A stretch of DNA of 64,000 bases from Siniperca chuatsi (lineage: Eukaryota; Chordata; Actinopteri; Centrarchiformes; Sinipercidae). This document shows positions 13,601 to 25,200 of this stretch, piece by piece. The stretch's first letter is position 1; each line of letters starts with the position of its first letter. The position numbers were made by a program, and so were the translations under genes. Below the pieces are notes generated by a model that worked only from the letters and a program-made list of their open reading frames with translations, was not told the DNA's origin and made no database searches. The stretch is from the NCBI RefSeq assembly GCF_020085105.1, contig NC_058046.1, positions 20,815,675-20,879,674 on the forward strand. The letters are read 5' to 3'.

Positions 13601-16111
13601 CTCCAGGAGCTGGAGGAGGAGCTGGGGAGGAGAGAGGAGGTGCTCCTGCGCAGGGAGGCCTGTCTGCAACAGAAAAACAAACTGGAGGTCAAGATGCTAC
13701 GCTCCAGTCAGGTCAGCCTGTATATGTGTGAACATACATATGTGGTGGTGCCCCTGTGACGTTTATATTATGATTTAGCAAATATTGTGACAAGTCTGTT
13801 TATCAATGACACTTATGGATTAGTGCAGCATGTATTATCGAAGCTGGAATCTGGAAGTTTTTATCAATGACTTTTCAGGCTCTGAGTCAGGACCTGCTGC
13901 ATGTGTCGGTGCAGTTGGAGTCTCTGGAGGAGCAGCTGCAGAGCAGCAGCAGTGTGAGGCAAACTGGAGGAGTCACCATAGAGGAACTGGAAAAAGAGAG
14001 AGTTGCACTTCAAAAGAGGAGAGACACTCTGGACGCCCAGCTGAAGGACAACAGAGTGCTCACTGTGGAGGTCAGAAAAAAGGGAACATTGTATGTGTGT
14101 ATGAAATACATGATCAGGTTTTGGTACAGTCCTATTATTAGATGTTATTTCATGATGAATTTTATTGTTCATCAGTGTGCATCTTTTTTCTTTTGTGCAC
14201 TTTGCATGTGTCTTCATGTAGGAGGAGCATTCCCTGCTTCAGCTGGAGGAAGCTATTGATGCTCTGGATGCAGCTCTGGAGTTTAAAAACCACTCCATCC
14301 AGGACAAACAGAAGAAATTGTTAATCACAGACTCCTCTTCACATCAGTCACACAGCACTGAACCCGCCCAGCTCTGTAATGTCATCAGGAAGCTGAAGGA
14401 GCTCTCACCACCTGAAGCTTCGGAGCTGCTTGTCAAATATTTCAACAAGGTAAGATAAAATGCATGCACACCTATGGATATACGCAACATTCAGCTCTAC
14501 ATACAAAGCCTACGTGCTCTCCATTCTAGTTTCTTTACCAGTGCCTAAATGCTGTCTATCTGTCTTTCCTTCCTTTACTCTGTTGTCCCTTTCCAATCCT
14601 ATTCTTTCCTATTTACAAGTAAATTCCATGTATGCCTGGTGGCTTCGCTTTGCTAAAAACATGTTTATTAATTTGTAAAAGTGGACTCTAACATGGTCAG
14701 ACAGAAACTGAATACTGACTTCTTCTCTTTCTGTTGCAGCTGGAGATTTTTGTTTCTCCTTTTCTCCATTATTTACCTTCTCTTTCTTCACTTTCCAGGT
14801 GATGTGCTTCTGTGAATCAGAAATGCAGCTGCACTATTTCTGTAATGCTAATAAAATTATACCTCCTCCATCTGTCTGCTCCCCTAATGCTCCTTGCTGT
14901 GCCCTTTATCTTTCCAGCTGATATGTCTTAATAACATTATAAACTATATCAACTTCTCTCCAGGAGGTTTGTTTGCACCATGTTATATTATTACACCACG
15001 TTAACCTCCCTCCCACCTGTTTTTCTCGGTCCATTTTTCTCTGCAGGGGTGAGAGTAAACAAAGGTATAAGATTCAGCCAATATCTTTGTAATTATATTG
15101 TGTAGTAACATGTATCAACCTCTCCAGGTTATTTGTCTTCGTGAGGCGGAGCGTCATTTGCGTTTGCGTTGTGAAGAGCTGGAGCTTCATGCTGGAGAGC
15201 AAGAGGTGGTGCTGAGGCAGTTGGAGGTCGCCATGCAGCGCCTGGCCCTGGATGCAGACCGCAGGCTCACCCAGCAGCACCGAGATCACCAGAACAACAT
15301 CCAGCTACTGCTTCAGAAACTTAAAGGTGAGGAAATTAGGTCAGCCTGGACCAAACCGTTTATACATGAAATGTTTTGTCATATCCCTCTCCATAATATT
15401 TGTACAGAAATAGTTTTATGAATATTGCAGTTTCATTTACTTCTGTCTCCCTGTGTGCTTGTGTGTGTATGTGTGTGTTCAGAGGGTGGTTCAGGAGAGG
15501 CACAGCAGGCCATCCAAGACAGACTGCAGCATCTAGAGAAAGAGCTGTTTTTCTACAAAAGCTCCAGCCGCCAGCTTAAAAAGAAACTCAAAAAGCTTCT
15601 TGGTGACGCCCTACACCCTGACGATCAGTCCTCACACTCGCAGGAACACAGACAAACACACAATATGCAGATACATGCAAGTGCAAGTGAACCCCAAACG
15701 CACACTGAAGAGGTACAGACGAGGACACATCTTGCAACAACATACACAAACATACACACTGAACAAACAAACAAAAAGACACACAGCGATTCTCATATGA
15801 AGAGACATGCACACCAGACCCCTTGCCTCTCCTCATCGTCTGACCTCCAAACACGCAAAACGACGAAAATGCCCGAATACAGCCAGATACACACACAGTC
15901 CCGGGGGGGGAGTGAAAGAGGGGCTGGTCACTCTGGGGGAAGTTTAGAGATGACATCAGTCCGTTTGTGTCGCATACAGCTGAGACAGATTTCTCCAGAT
16001 GACCTGCAGGTCTGTGGTTCTGCCACAAGGAGGCGCCAGTCTGTTGTGGATACCAGCACAGAGTCAATACTAGAGGACTCCATAGAAGTGCCCAGAAACA
16101 CTGACAGATGA
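4690..16111 (+). CDS. kif27: Kinesin-like protein KIF27 (Costal2/KIF7 family)
   Basis: Fifteen coding exons: 4690-4987, 5751-5951, 6463-7466, 8284-8427, 8608-8775, 8985-9181, 11188-11309, 11466-11603, 12330-12544, 13213-13275, 13541-13711, 13879-14070, 14222-14449, 15128-15326, 15483-16111. Phases agree throughout, giving about 1322 residues (human about 1401). The N-terminal motor domain has P-loop GQTGSGKT (residues 84-91), switch I NEHSSRSH (201-208) and switch II DLAGSE (237-242), all intact. Long coiled coils follow, with the family block MKEELIKELDKTG. The conserved tail reads SVRLCRIQLRQIS then DSIEVPRNTD. KIF27 is the paralog of KIF7 and vertebrate homolog of Drosophila Costal2, tied to motile cilia and the kinase STK36. 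KIF27 rather than KIF7 is chosen from the tail and the GKAP1/QNG1 neighbours. About 70 coiled-coil residues present in human after the LIKELIKTG block seem absent. The ATG has a good start context and no upstream in-frame motor sequence. Confidence 0.95.
4988..5750 (+). other. kif27 intron 1
   Basis: Intron from donor GTAAGT to acceptor CTCTCTTAG. It holds the plus-oriented LINE 3' end at about 5323-5557, annotated separately. No additional exon seen. Confidence 0.8.
5323..5557 (+). repeat. LINE 3' UTR end (Rex/L2-like), truncated
   Basis: It ends in ATCAATAAAGTATTTCTGATTCTGATTCT, a typical short-tandem tail of fish LINEs. Reverse-complemented it is nearly identical over about 220 bases to 21136-21355, including TTGTTACAGCAG, CAGTGCACACAG and ACCAAGTGGGTATAAGT. 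Only the 3' untranslated part is here, so it is a 5'-truncated insertion in kif27 intron 1. Confidence 0.8.
7943..8085. repeat. MITE-like hairpin in kif27 intron 3
   Basis: The arm 7943-7978 pairs with 8050-8085 at 33 of 36 positions. After an 8-base bulge, the TTAAGGTGTGCCAGT stretch pairs with the matching ACTGGCACACATTAA stretch. All three mismatches are A in the left arm where G would pair. It looks like a foldback core of a miniature element. Flanking sequence from about 7670 may belong to the same element. Confidence 0.65.
9182..11187 (+). other. kif27 intron 6, largely mobile DNA
   Basis: The largest kif27 intron (about 2.0 kb). It contains the DNA transposon copy at 10061-10936 and a G-run near 9510. 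No exon-like conserved block is visible. Confidence 0.75.
10061..10936. mobile_element. Non-autonomous DNA transposon with terminal inverted repeats
   Basis: Ends CAGGGTTCGTAC (10061-10072) and GTACAAACCCTG (10925-10936) are inverted repeats with 11 of 12 matching. The hexamer TAAAGA stands directly outside both ends (10055-10060 and 10937-10942), as a target-site duplication would. Near-terminal sequence has the words CTTGAAAGT and AAATGCTTGATTTT, familiar from fish elements of this type. No transposase frame is visible inside, so it depends on a partner elsewhere. Confidence 0.75.
11604..12329 (+). other. kif27 intron 8, no hidden exon found
   Basis: Checked because human KIF27 has about 70 more coiled-coil residues at this junction. 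I see no plus-strand open segment with coiled-coil character bounded by splice signals. A stretch near 11795-12000 resembles a dispersed fish repeat. Confidence 0.6.
12545..13212 (+). other. kif27 intron 9, nothing notable
   Basis: AT-rich intron between donor GTTAGT and acceptor TTTATAG. No repeat or exon recognised. Confidence 0.6.
14450..15127 (+). other. kif27 intron 13, pyrimidine-rich
   Basis: Intron from GTAAGA to CTCTCCAG with several pyrimidine-rich AG-ended tracts (near 14738, 14798, 14918). These are cryptic acceptors at best; none is followed by a plausible coding segment. Confidence 0.6.
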
Positions 16112-17330
16112 CGATGCATCATTTGCGGATCTATTCAGTGGCTTTACGTAGATCATAGTATCTACGAGTCACTTGGCAGCAGCAATGTGTACAGCCAATT
16201 CCAGTTGGGTGCTAGTAAACAAAGGAAAATGTGTGTCATGAATAACCGATGACAAAAACTCATCTTAAGTATCTTGTGAAAATGTTCATGTATTGTTTGA
16301 GGGAAAATACTTAATTTAAGGACTTTATAGGGCCAGTGAGAAGTGCCCACAAGCTAATTAAATTACTTAACAATATCAAAATACTGGTCAATATTTAATA
16401 CATTTCCATATTCACAATATACAAAAGAATTAGAAGAATGTGTGTTAAGTTGGACAGTTTTTATTCTCAGTTTTTCTTTATAAATACCATTGTTAAACAA
16501 TGCAATACTGCTGTCAATGTAGTACCACAGAATAGTGAAACCACCAAAAGTGAGAACTGCAGAGTTTATGACCTGAGGAGAAGACAGTGTCTTCTAGATT
16601 GACTGAAATGTTGGTTAATGTTGAAATGTCTTTACAGTGAACCAGTTCAGTCTCTTGTCATAGCACTGTCTTCCTATTTATCCGTCTTCCTTGGTGGTCA
16701 CAGATTTCCCAGATCCTAACTATGCTGAATGTTGTGGAGTTTTGCCATTTCTTATCTTTGTGTTTCAAAGATAAGAAACACAAAGAAAGGCCAGTGTTGT
16801 CATGACAACAGAATTAACAAGATAAATGGCATTTACAGAAGTACATTTACAATAACATGGCAGATTTATTACACAAAAAAATGGAGTGAAATTTCCCATT
16901 TGCGATTATAGATTTTTGTCTCAGCTTTTGCCACACCCAAATACAACACTGCACATTCCATGTTTTGGACCCCTAAATTATTTGGGGATCTTAAGTTTCA
17001 AGCTCTTGTTCTAGATAAATACATAAAACAAGTTTTAAAAACTATCTTTGTAATGTCATAAATATTTCTGACATAAATAGATTCTATACATAACTTACAA
17101 CCTTATGTAAATTGTGTGAGAATGGGATATTTAATGCAAAAAGCAGCACTTTTCTGTGATTATTTCTGTAGTCATAATACAGCAGCTCACCTTAAAGTTA
17201 TCAACAGCTGCTTCCACTAAATTGATTCCTAGCCTTTACAAACATTATTAGTTTAAACAATACAATAAGTTAGGTAAAACATGTTCATCAAGCTATTGTT
17301 TAATATAATAAAATAGTGCCTCGTGAAGAG
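16112..17330 (+). other. kif27 3' UTR and flanking sequence
   Basis: AT-rich sequence after the stop codon. The clearest AATAAA is at 17307-17312, about 1.2 kb downstream, so a long 3' UTR is possible. A quasi-palindrome lies at 16748-16786. No gene recognised. Confidence 0.45.
16748..16786. repeat. Quasi-palindrome with two alternative hairpins
   Basis: TTTCTTATCTTTG (16748-16760) pairs perfectly with CAAAGATAAGAAA (16766-16778) across a 5-base loop. The overlapping 12-mer TCTTTGTGTTTC (16755-16766) pairs perfectly with GAAACACAAAGA (16775-16786) across an 8-base loop. The two folds exclude each other. Confidence 0.85.
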
Positions 17331-18290
17331 AAGTGCTTTCACCTTTAATTTTCAGCACTGTTTAGCACTTAAAATGGCCAGTAGATAAAGTTTTCCGCAC
17401 TACAACAGTAATATAAAGCTTGGTAGTGTTTTTTATGCATGATACAAACTTTTTGTATTTGTGTGCACTATGTACCATTAGTTATATGTTGATTGCTGTG
17501 TAAATTATTTTTTATATGGTTGACTCTTATTACAGTCAAATGTATTAAACTTACTAATATGCATATCTCACAGTTTTGCTTTTATTGGGCTTATTCCATC
17601 CTCTCACCCCTAACCCATGAACAGATTAACCCATGGAGCCATGGTTTGGGGATGCCCCACAAAGTGTGCATCCCACTGTATCACATGCTGTAAATTAGGT
17701 GAACAATAAGACAAATTGCAGAAAACTACATATCATACTTTTATTTTCAAAATCGGATAAGGCTGTAACACATTTCACGCTGAATTTCTTTCACGGACTA
17801 AATGAGAAATATAATTTAAGGTAGGTTTGTTTGTGTTAATTTGATTAAACATAATGTTATTTAGCAATATGTAATAATATTAATAAATATTTAATATCAT
17901 TTTTAAGGTCTTAGATATTGATACGTTTCTATAGCATTATATCTACACTTACTAGCTTTTCCAGAGTTTTCACCATCACAGTCTTCCTCAGAGGATGGAG
18001 TTTGCTCAGTTGTCATGGTGATAGGACAGTTGTAATGACAGATAAGACATGAGAAAAGACATGACAACTGAGATATCACCATGACAGTTGAGCAAACTTT
18101 AGTGAGTAGGTCTGAGTTATTAGGGGATAATTAATGATTTGCTTTAAAATCATTGATTCTGTCAGGAAACAGTATACACATAACACACAATATACATTTT
18201 ACACAAAACAGATCGGATAACCAATAAACAAAGAACAGTTTTCCTTTGTTCCCTGTGGTAACAGCAGCCACTTTAAAGAGAAACTGCGAT
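17331..18290. other. kif27-gkap1 spacer
   Basis: AT-rich intergenic DNA without a gene. Its only striking structure is the long hairpin at 18001-18096, annotated separately. Confidence 0.6.
18001..18096. repeat. Long imperfect hairpin, microRNA-precursor-like or MITE core
   Basis: Arms 18001-18037 and 18060-18096 pair at 31 of 37 positions as Watson-Crick pairs. Two of the six others are G-U if transcribed. One 3x3 internal loop, one mismatch and a 22-base terminal loop remain. Each arm contains two near-copies of CAGTTGTCATG. Size and shape suit a pre-miRNA, but a decayed foldback element would look the same. Confidence 0.6.
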
Positions 18291-18854
18291 CACCAATAGG
18301 AATCCGAGTCTTTATCCTTTTTGGCCCCGCCGGGATGCTGTACTCAGACCGTCGCTGGTAGCAAACCAACGGTAACTGACAGTACCTTCACGGACAGGTG
18401 AAAGTCTTCTTTAGCAACTTTTCTTGTGAGTGCTGCCTCTTCAAAACAAGCCAGCAAGTGTATTAAGAAGAAAAGATCAACGTGAGTCCGTTAATGTGTT
18501 TTTGACTGTCAGGCATCACTACTTTTGCACTTGTTTAGAAGCTAACAAAACCGGCTACGCGGTGTACAGTTAGCTAACAACTTGCTGCTATGTAATGCTA
18601 GCTGTGTCTGTCACCAGACTGTTAGCAACGGTACAATTCAAATCACATTTCATTTATCATCACTACTGCCTGTTTTGGTTAGACATACTAACGTCAACCG
18701 TACAATCTGTTGGTTTAAATAAAGCTGTTGCCCGAGATATGGTGACGTTTTTATTTGAAAAGAGGTTGCCACTAGAAGCTAAGTCGTTGTTTTTTGACTG
18801 GCTTCAAGTTGTCCCAAGTTAACTGCATTGTTCATTTTCTCCTTTTGTCATCAG
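18291..18854 (+). promoter_or_regulatory. gkap1 promoter and first non-coding exon
   Basis: A CpG-rich patch lies around 18310-18400. A candidate 5' UTR exon ends at 18481 with donor GTGAGT. The coding first exon begins at 18855 after acceptor TTTTGTCATCAG, 17 bases before the ATG. The first-exon start is not determinable by eye. Confidence 0.55.
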
Positions 18855-18871
18855 TTACTTTCCTTTTCGTA

Positions 18872-21800
18872 ATGGCATCGTCTGCAATGATCACTGTCCC
18901 CACCACCGCCTCCCGCTTCGCCCTGCTCCAGATCGACTCGGATTCGGACTCCGACGCCTCCGATGCGGGGAAGATCATCACCAAAGGCGGACGGGACTCC
19001 TCCGGGAAGCCCCGACAAGGAAAGGCAGCCGGGGGGAAAGCGGCTCAGTGCAACGACAAGAAGAAAGACAAGAAAAAGAAGAAGAAGGAACAGCAGCAGA
19101 CTGAGGCAAATGAGGTGAGTGAAAGAAGCATTTCACGACCCTGTGCTTCATACATATCTTAGGCTGCATACATGCCTTCCGTTTTGTGACAGACATGAAT
19201 CGTGATTGTGCTCATCTGTTGTTTCACTTCACCTGAACTGAAACTGCAAAGGATGGTGCCAGGTGGCTTTACAAAGAAACAGATTGTGTTCTTTGTTTTA
19301 TTTTGCTCCCAGCTGTTTACACCAAGTGTTGGCACTCGTTCAAATTAAGCATGTAACCAGCGTTTTTCTTCATTGGGGCTTTTTATTGTTTGATAAGACA
19401 CATCACAAAATATTGTCTCGAAATTGTTTACTTAGCTAAAGCAACACTCAAAATACCTATAATATTTCATCTATGATATTAAGCAGAGAAAAAGATGTAT
19501 ACATCTTTTGTCAGATAATCAAATCGGCCCTCAGCAAGGCAATTTTATTTATATATCACATTTCGTAACAGGTAAAATCACTGTGCTTTACATTAAAATG
19601 TATAGCTGAGTCAATAAGTCGGTTAATAGATTAATCTGTGGACAGAAAAGCCTGCAACTATTGTGATAATTGATTAATCGTGCAAGTAATTTTTTAAAGC
19701 AGAAATGTCAAATATTCTCTGGTTTCTGCTTCTCTAATTTGAGGATTTGCTGCTTTTCTTTGTTTTATATAATTGCAAACTAAATATGTTTAAGTTTTGG
19801 ACTGTTGGTCTGTAAAAACAAGGCATTTGAGGAGGTCACATTGGAAAATAATTGTTGCAGCCCTGTTAAAATGCATGCGCAAAGGCAGCACATATATAGT
19901 TTTCAGTGTGTTTTTTGAGAGTGGACACAGTTGAGACAGATCTCAGGTCATCAGGCAGTTTGAACAGAACCAACATAACAAAAAGTGCCCTCATCAGGTG
20001 TTGATTTTATTCTGGGTACAGTTAGCAAAGCACCACCTGATGACCTAAGGTCTGACTGGATCGTCGTCAGTGTGCTGTGTGCAAGTCCCTAAACATTTTA
20101 AGACTCAAAACTGCTACTGGTCATGCACACACATGCTGACTGCTTCTATAGCTAACAAGAGAGTATTGTAGTCAATTATAATAGTTGCAATAATGGTCAT
20201 ATCAAGAGTAATTTCATTAATCTCAAATCTCTCTTTCTATCAGTTACGTAATCTGGCCTTCAAGAAGATTCCTCAGAAGTCTTGTGCCCCACCTCCGTGT
20301 GTGACGCTGTCAGGAATAGCCGGTGAACTTCTCAGTCCTGCATCAGGGGACCACAATATACCTTCAGAGGGGTGGCAGCAGTGGAAGCAGAGGGATGAGC
20401 AGGTAAGAGAGAACAACAACCACCTATTATATGTGTGAGCTGGTGAGCCATGCTGTAGATAATTTTCTCTTGATAACTGACATGCCCTTCAGGAAGCCAC
20501 ATTACTTCCAGCTGTTTTAGTAGAGCTGTTAAGGGCTCAGCAGTAGAGGACTGGCTGAGGGCTGTAAACAGCAGCATGAGCCAGAATCATGGTATTCTTA
20601 GAACTGAAAAACTGATTTTAGATACACTTACCAAACGTGTCACCTTTTTTCTTCTCCTGTTACTGAAAACTTGGAGGAAGTAAGGGTGCACCACATCTTT
20701 TTGTTACATGCATTAGGAAAGAGCAGATGCATGAAATGTAGTATATTGTCTTTCCCTGATATAACTGCATTTCCAGCTCTTCACGTCTGACCTTACAGAC
20801 AGTACCAACTATGTGTCTCAAGTGGGTGTTCTTTCCTCCTCCCTCTGTAGATGACCACTGAGCTATATGAGGCTGACTTGGAAAAGGCCTTGATTCTAAG
20901 TAAACTGGAGTTTGAACAAAACAAACAGGTACATTGCCCACACACACTAATACACCTCTTTTGAAAGGCAAATTTGAGGTGAAGTACAGTTGTCAGACAG
21001 ACTTAAAATGCCTCAAATTAGGTTTTTACGATTAGAGCCATAAAATGTCTTAAAAAGTCGTAAACATCTTAAATTTTGAGATGATGCAGACCCATGAGAA
21101 ATCGCACGACCGACAGGATTAAATGCTACATATTTAAATCAGAATCAGAAATACTTTATTGATCCCCGAGGGGAAACTCTTTTGTTACAGCAGTTCACTA
21201 TCACGTCAGTGCACACAGAAATAGAAGTACTAAGCAAAAAAATAAAATACACTATAATACAGGTCAGATAAATTAAGTACCAAGTGGGTATAAGTATAAA
21301 ATTAAAATAAGTACAAAGTGGGTTTACCGGTTGATGATAATAATACGCTATAAGGTATTAGTGCATGAACTGTCAAGTTAAGTGTAGCTTATTACGATTA
21401 TAATGAGACGGAAGATATTGCACAACAGTAATAGTAGAAGTATGAATAAATATCAATAAATAGGGAATTTTAAACTGAAAAGAGTATATTGCACAGCAGT
21501 ATTAACACAGAGAATATTACACACTTATGTGAAGTATTACAGTGATGTTAATGATCCAATGTCCAGTTTAATGACTTAAGGTTATATAGACTGACACTTA
21601 GAGGGAGGAGTTAGAGAGTTTGATGGCCACAGGCAGGAATGACTTCCTGTGGCGCTTTGTGGTGCTTTTTTGGGGGATGAGTCTTCCGCTGAAGGTACTC
21701 CTTTGTTTGACCAGCACGTCATGGAGTGGGTGGGAGACACTGTCCAAGATGGCATGTAGTTTGGCCAGCATCTTCCTCTCTGACACCACCCCCAGAGAGT

Positions 21801-22237
21801 CCGATATAAAATCGGTTGATCGTCGCTTTTTCCTCCCATTTTATTGTAGTCTACTCTGTGTTGGCCTGGTTCCCCACCTGTTTTTATGATTTTCCCTAAA
21901 GATAACAGGATTCAGTAAGTAAATAAATAATTGACTGAAGATGCTAAGCTAAAGACAGCCCCAGAGGTGTTCTGGGAAGAAGCAAAGTCTTATTATAATT
22001 GTTTGTTTTTCAGCTAGAATCTGGACGGTACCGTCCGTGCCCGTTTTTAGCGTGGAGCCACAATGGCCGATATGTGACACATATCGACTCAATCTAATCA
22101 AAAGATTAGATCAAATATGTCCACAACTGCTGAGGCTAACGTTAATAACTAATTAAGTTTTACTGAACGAACAAAAAAAAGAGATGGGTAGAAGTCGTAT
22201 TCAGAGAGAGAACGAGTGGGGGATGAGAGAGGATTTT

Positions 22238-22275
<38 letters not shown>

Positions 22276-25200
22276 AGACACACAGGTGGATGTGTTGTAT
22301 CCTCTGTCTTGATGTTCCACTTAATATTTTGTCATGATGCAACCTTATTTTCTGACCTTGTAGTATGAGCAGCGTTATGTTGGTAGTTTCAGAGCAGATA
22401 GTTTGTGAAAGTTTTCGGTATGTGTGCAGTGTATGCAGTTGGGTCTTTTGGATCTAAGTATTGGTGCAAGTTAGTTTTTCTTTAGGTTACTTAAGATAAT
22501 CAGCGATTCAGCAGGAATTATGATGCGGTTACAGGAAACGCTCAAGTGTTTTAGTTTGATGGATAAACGAATCTGTAACAAAAGCATTTTAGGCATTTAT
22601 ACTTTGATGCCTGAGTCTAGTCACTGTTTGATTTGAAATCTGGTGTGCTGGCGTAGAGCCAAAACAATGTAAAACACTGTCCTAATAATTTCAAACTGCA
22701 TCGTATTCTTTAAAATAAGTTCTAGCATGAAATGGAAGTTGAATTCAGTTTTATTTTAAAGTCATATTCTGTGTAGTTTTAAAAAAAAAGTAATTCTAAG
22801 TTAAGAATCTTAATTATATGTAAAATGATCTGCCTTTACTCAGCACAACAACGCAAACGCTTCCTCGCCAAAGTCACGAGGAGGAAAAGAGGGCGGAGGG
22901 AAGAAGGACAAAAAGAAGAATCACCAGGCAAAAGACAAAAAGACAGTGTCACTGCAGGACTTCCAGGCTGAAGGCAGTGCAGGTGAGAGAAACGTATTGA
23001 TCCATTTCAAAAACCATTAAACTAGGATCATGTGTGCTGCAGTCCGTAGCTCATCAGCCTCCTAAGTATAATATTTATGTCAGTATACTTTGTCTCTTTG
23101 CAGAACATTTGAGTAGGAAACAAGAGAAAGAGGTGAGTAAAGCATCTTTTTCCTTTCTTAACCCCAATCATAAATCTGTACTGTTGTCTAATCAATGGAA
23201 CACATTTGGCGGAATATTATTAATCCCTATTGTATATAAATAAAGAATAAATATTACCTGTAAATAATATGCACAGGGTTTTGTTTGGGATTAAATGTCA
23301 TGTTTGATGCGTCATATCCATGTTTAAACACTGACCTCATTCCTGTCCAGGACACCAGAACGGCTAACGTAGCGTTGGCAGTCGGGCAAGAGGAGCGTTT
23401 TTTCAATAAGCTCGAGGATGATGTTAGTCGGATTATCCAACAGGAGAAGAGACGTGAGCAGTACGTTAACAGCCAGGGACAAGAAGTCAACACCTCCACA
23501 GAACACGAACCGGTGAGCAGATGGATAGAAACACATACATGAACAAACATTTGTCCAGCTGTCTGTTATGCCTCAGGTATCTACAGTACATGAACATGAA
23601 CATTTTATCTGGCCTATCAGAGAGAGAGAGAACAGATCAGCAATAAAAGTTAAAATTCTACAGTCAGAGGTGAATTTCCTTTTCACATAATTTCTTAGGC
23701 AGGCAGATTTAAGATTAACTTTTATCGTGCTGTAAAAGTTCAAATCCTAGATCTTATCAATAGTCATAGTGAAGTTTGTGTTTCCTTACTTAGCTAAATT
23801 AGTGGGAAGTATAATTTTTCCCGACTTGCTCTTTTCTTCCTGTCCTTCCCATTAGGATCCCAGAGCAGAGCAGCTGAAGTACGAGCTGGAGAAGAAAGAC
23901 CAGGAAATCGATAAGCTAAAGAAGACCATCTCACAGTGGGAGGTCAGCAGTCATAAGTGGTTACTTCATCATTCTATAAATTACCTGGAAAATTTTAATT
24001 TCACCCTGATCTGCCAGAAATGTGCTAAGAAATATCTATTTATTACATATCATATACAAATATATCTATATATTTTTAAACTAAGTTCTCTCAACAAGAA
24101 GCTTCAAGAGTCCACAGTGTCCATAACTCACACTTGGCATGCAATTATGACCATATTTTTAAATAAAACTAATAAGACAAAGCCGGAGTGTGGAACGTTT
24201 GTCTCCCCCTTCTGGCAGTGAGAGTAATTACACAAACACTGTTGCTGCATGCTTATGATGTATGCCTACAGTGAGCTCGCCCCACGCTCTTGTTCAGAAA
24301 TAGTTACAAAAATACAGAGAAATTTCCACAGTTCCAAGACAATAATCCATTATTTAGGTAGAGTAAATGTAGCTATAGCTAATAGCTACATAGCCTACTC
24401 CAAATATTTTACCAACCTGTCCAAGAGCAGTAACGTGACATCTGTGTCTGCCCTCAGTCCCGTCTCTCAGCACTCTCGAGTTTCACTTTTATGTGGATCA
24501 TCAGACACTTTTCTTGGACCCTTCTTAGGTTTTACTCCTAGTTGCTGTAGCCTGCTCCATCACGACAGTTGTTCCAGAGCCATGTAGAGAGAGAGAGAGT
24601 TGCGTCATCTCCGTTCAATTTCAATTGGCTTTATTGGCGTGACTGCATATAATACAACTTTGCCAAAGCATATTAACACAAACTATACAACCTTAATAAA
24701 CAAAAGAAACAATTCTCAATAATAAACATTATCTCCAATGGACCTTTTTTTTTCTTTTTCTACATGGCTGATTGCAAAGCTCTCTACATGGCTCTGGGTT
24801 GCTCCCCACTTCAGCTCTAGCAAACCCAGCACTACAGACACCAGATTTAAAAACTCTTGTATACTACGAAATACAAAGAGATTCAACTGGCGGTGACAGG
24901 CTTAATCAGCATTGTTTGAACTCGCTTGTCAAGGGCTAGAATGTAAATGTGTGTGTAAATGATGCATCATTTATATGTAAAAGTCCTGCACTTGAGCTTT
25001 AAATCTGTTGTCAGAGGATCAGGGAAGTCCATTTGCTACTGTAGGCTACAGCCCTTTTAACTGATACACAAATGGCTTCAGCTTTGTTTTAAAGTGACAC
25101 TGTTGAGGAAAAATAAGAATTCAGGCAATGATGATTTACGGAAAAAAATCAGTACATGAGCGTATGGGAATGTGCAAGCAAGGGATAAGATGAGGTGGTG

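Larger units (their letters stand above)
20929..22843 (+). other. gkap1 intron 3, hosts LINE fragment and GT repeat
   Basis: Intron of about 1.9 kb between donor GTACAT and acceptor TTACTCAG. It contains the minus-strand LINE end (21136-21840) and a GT microsatellite (22241-22272). No exon missing here as judged by the protein. Confidence 0.75.

Noticed and set aside
15588-16067. 159-codon open frame on the minus strand opposite the last kif27 exon
   Set aside because: It mirrors the kif27 coding frame and CA-rich composition; its translation is Cys/Val/Leu-rich without any domain, and no splice or promoter signal supports it.
18001-18025. X-box-like GTTGTCATGGTGAT near gkap1
   Set aside because: The right half site does not fit (GAT instead of AAC), and the sequence is part of the hairpin repeat.
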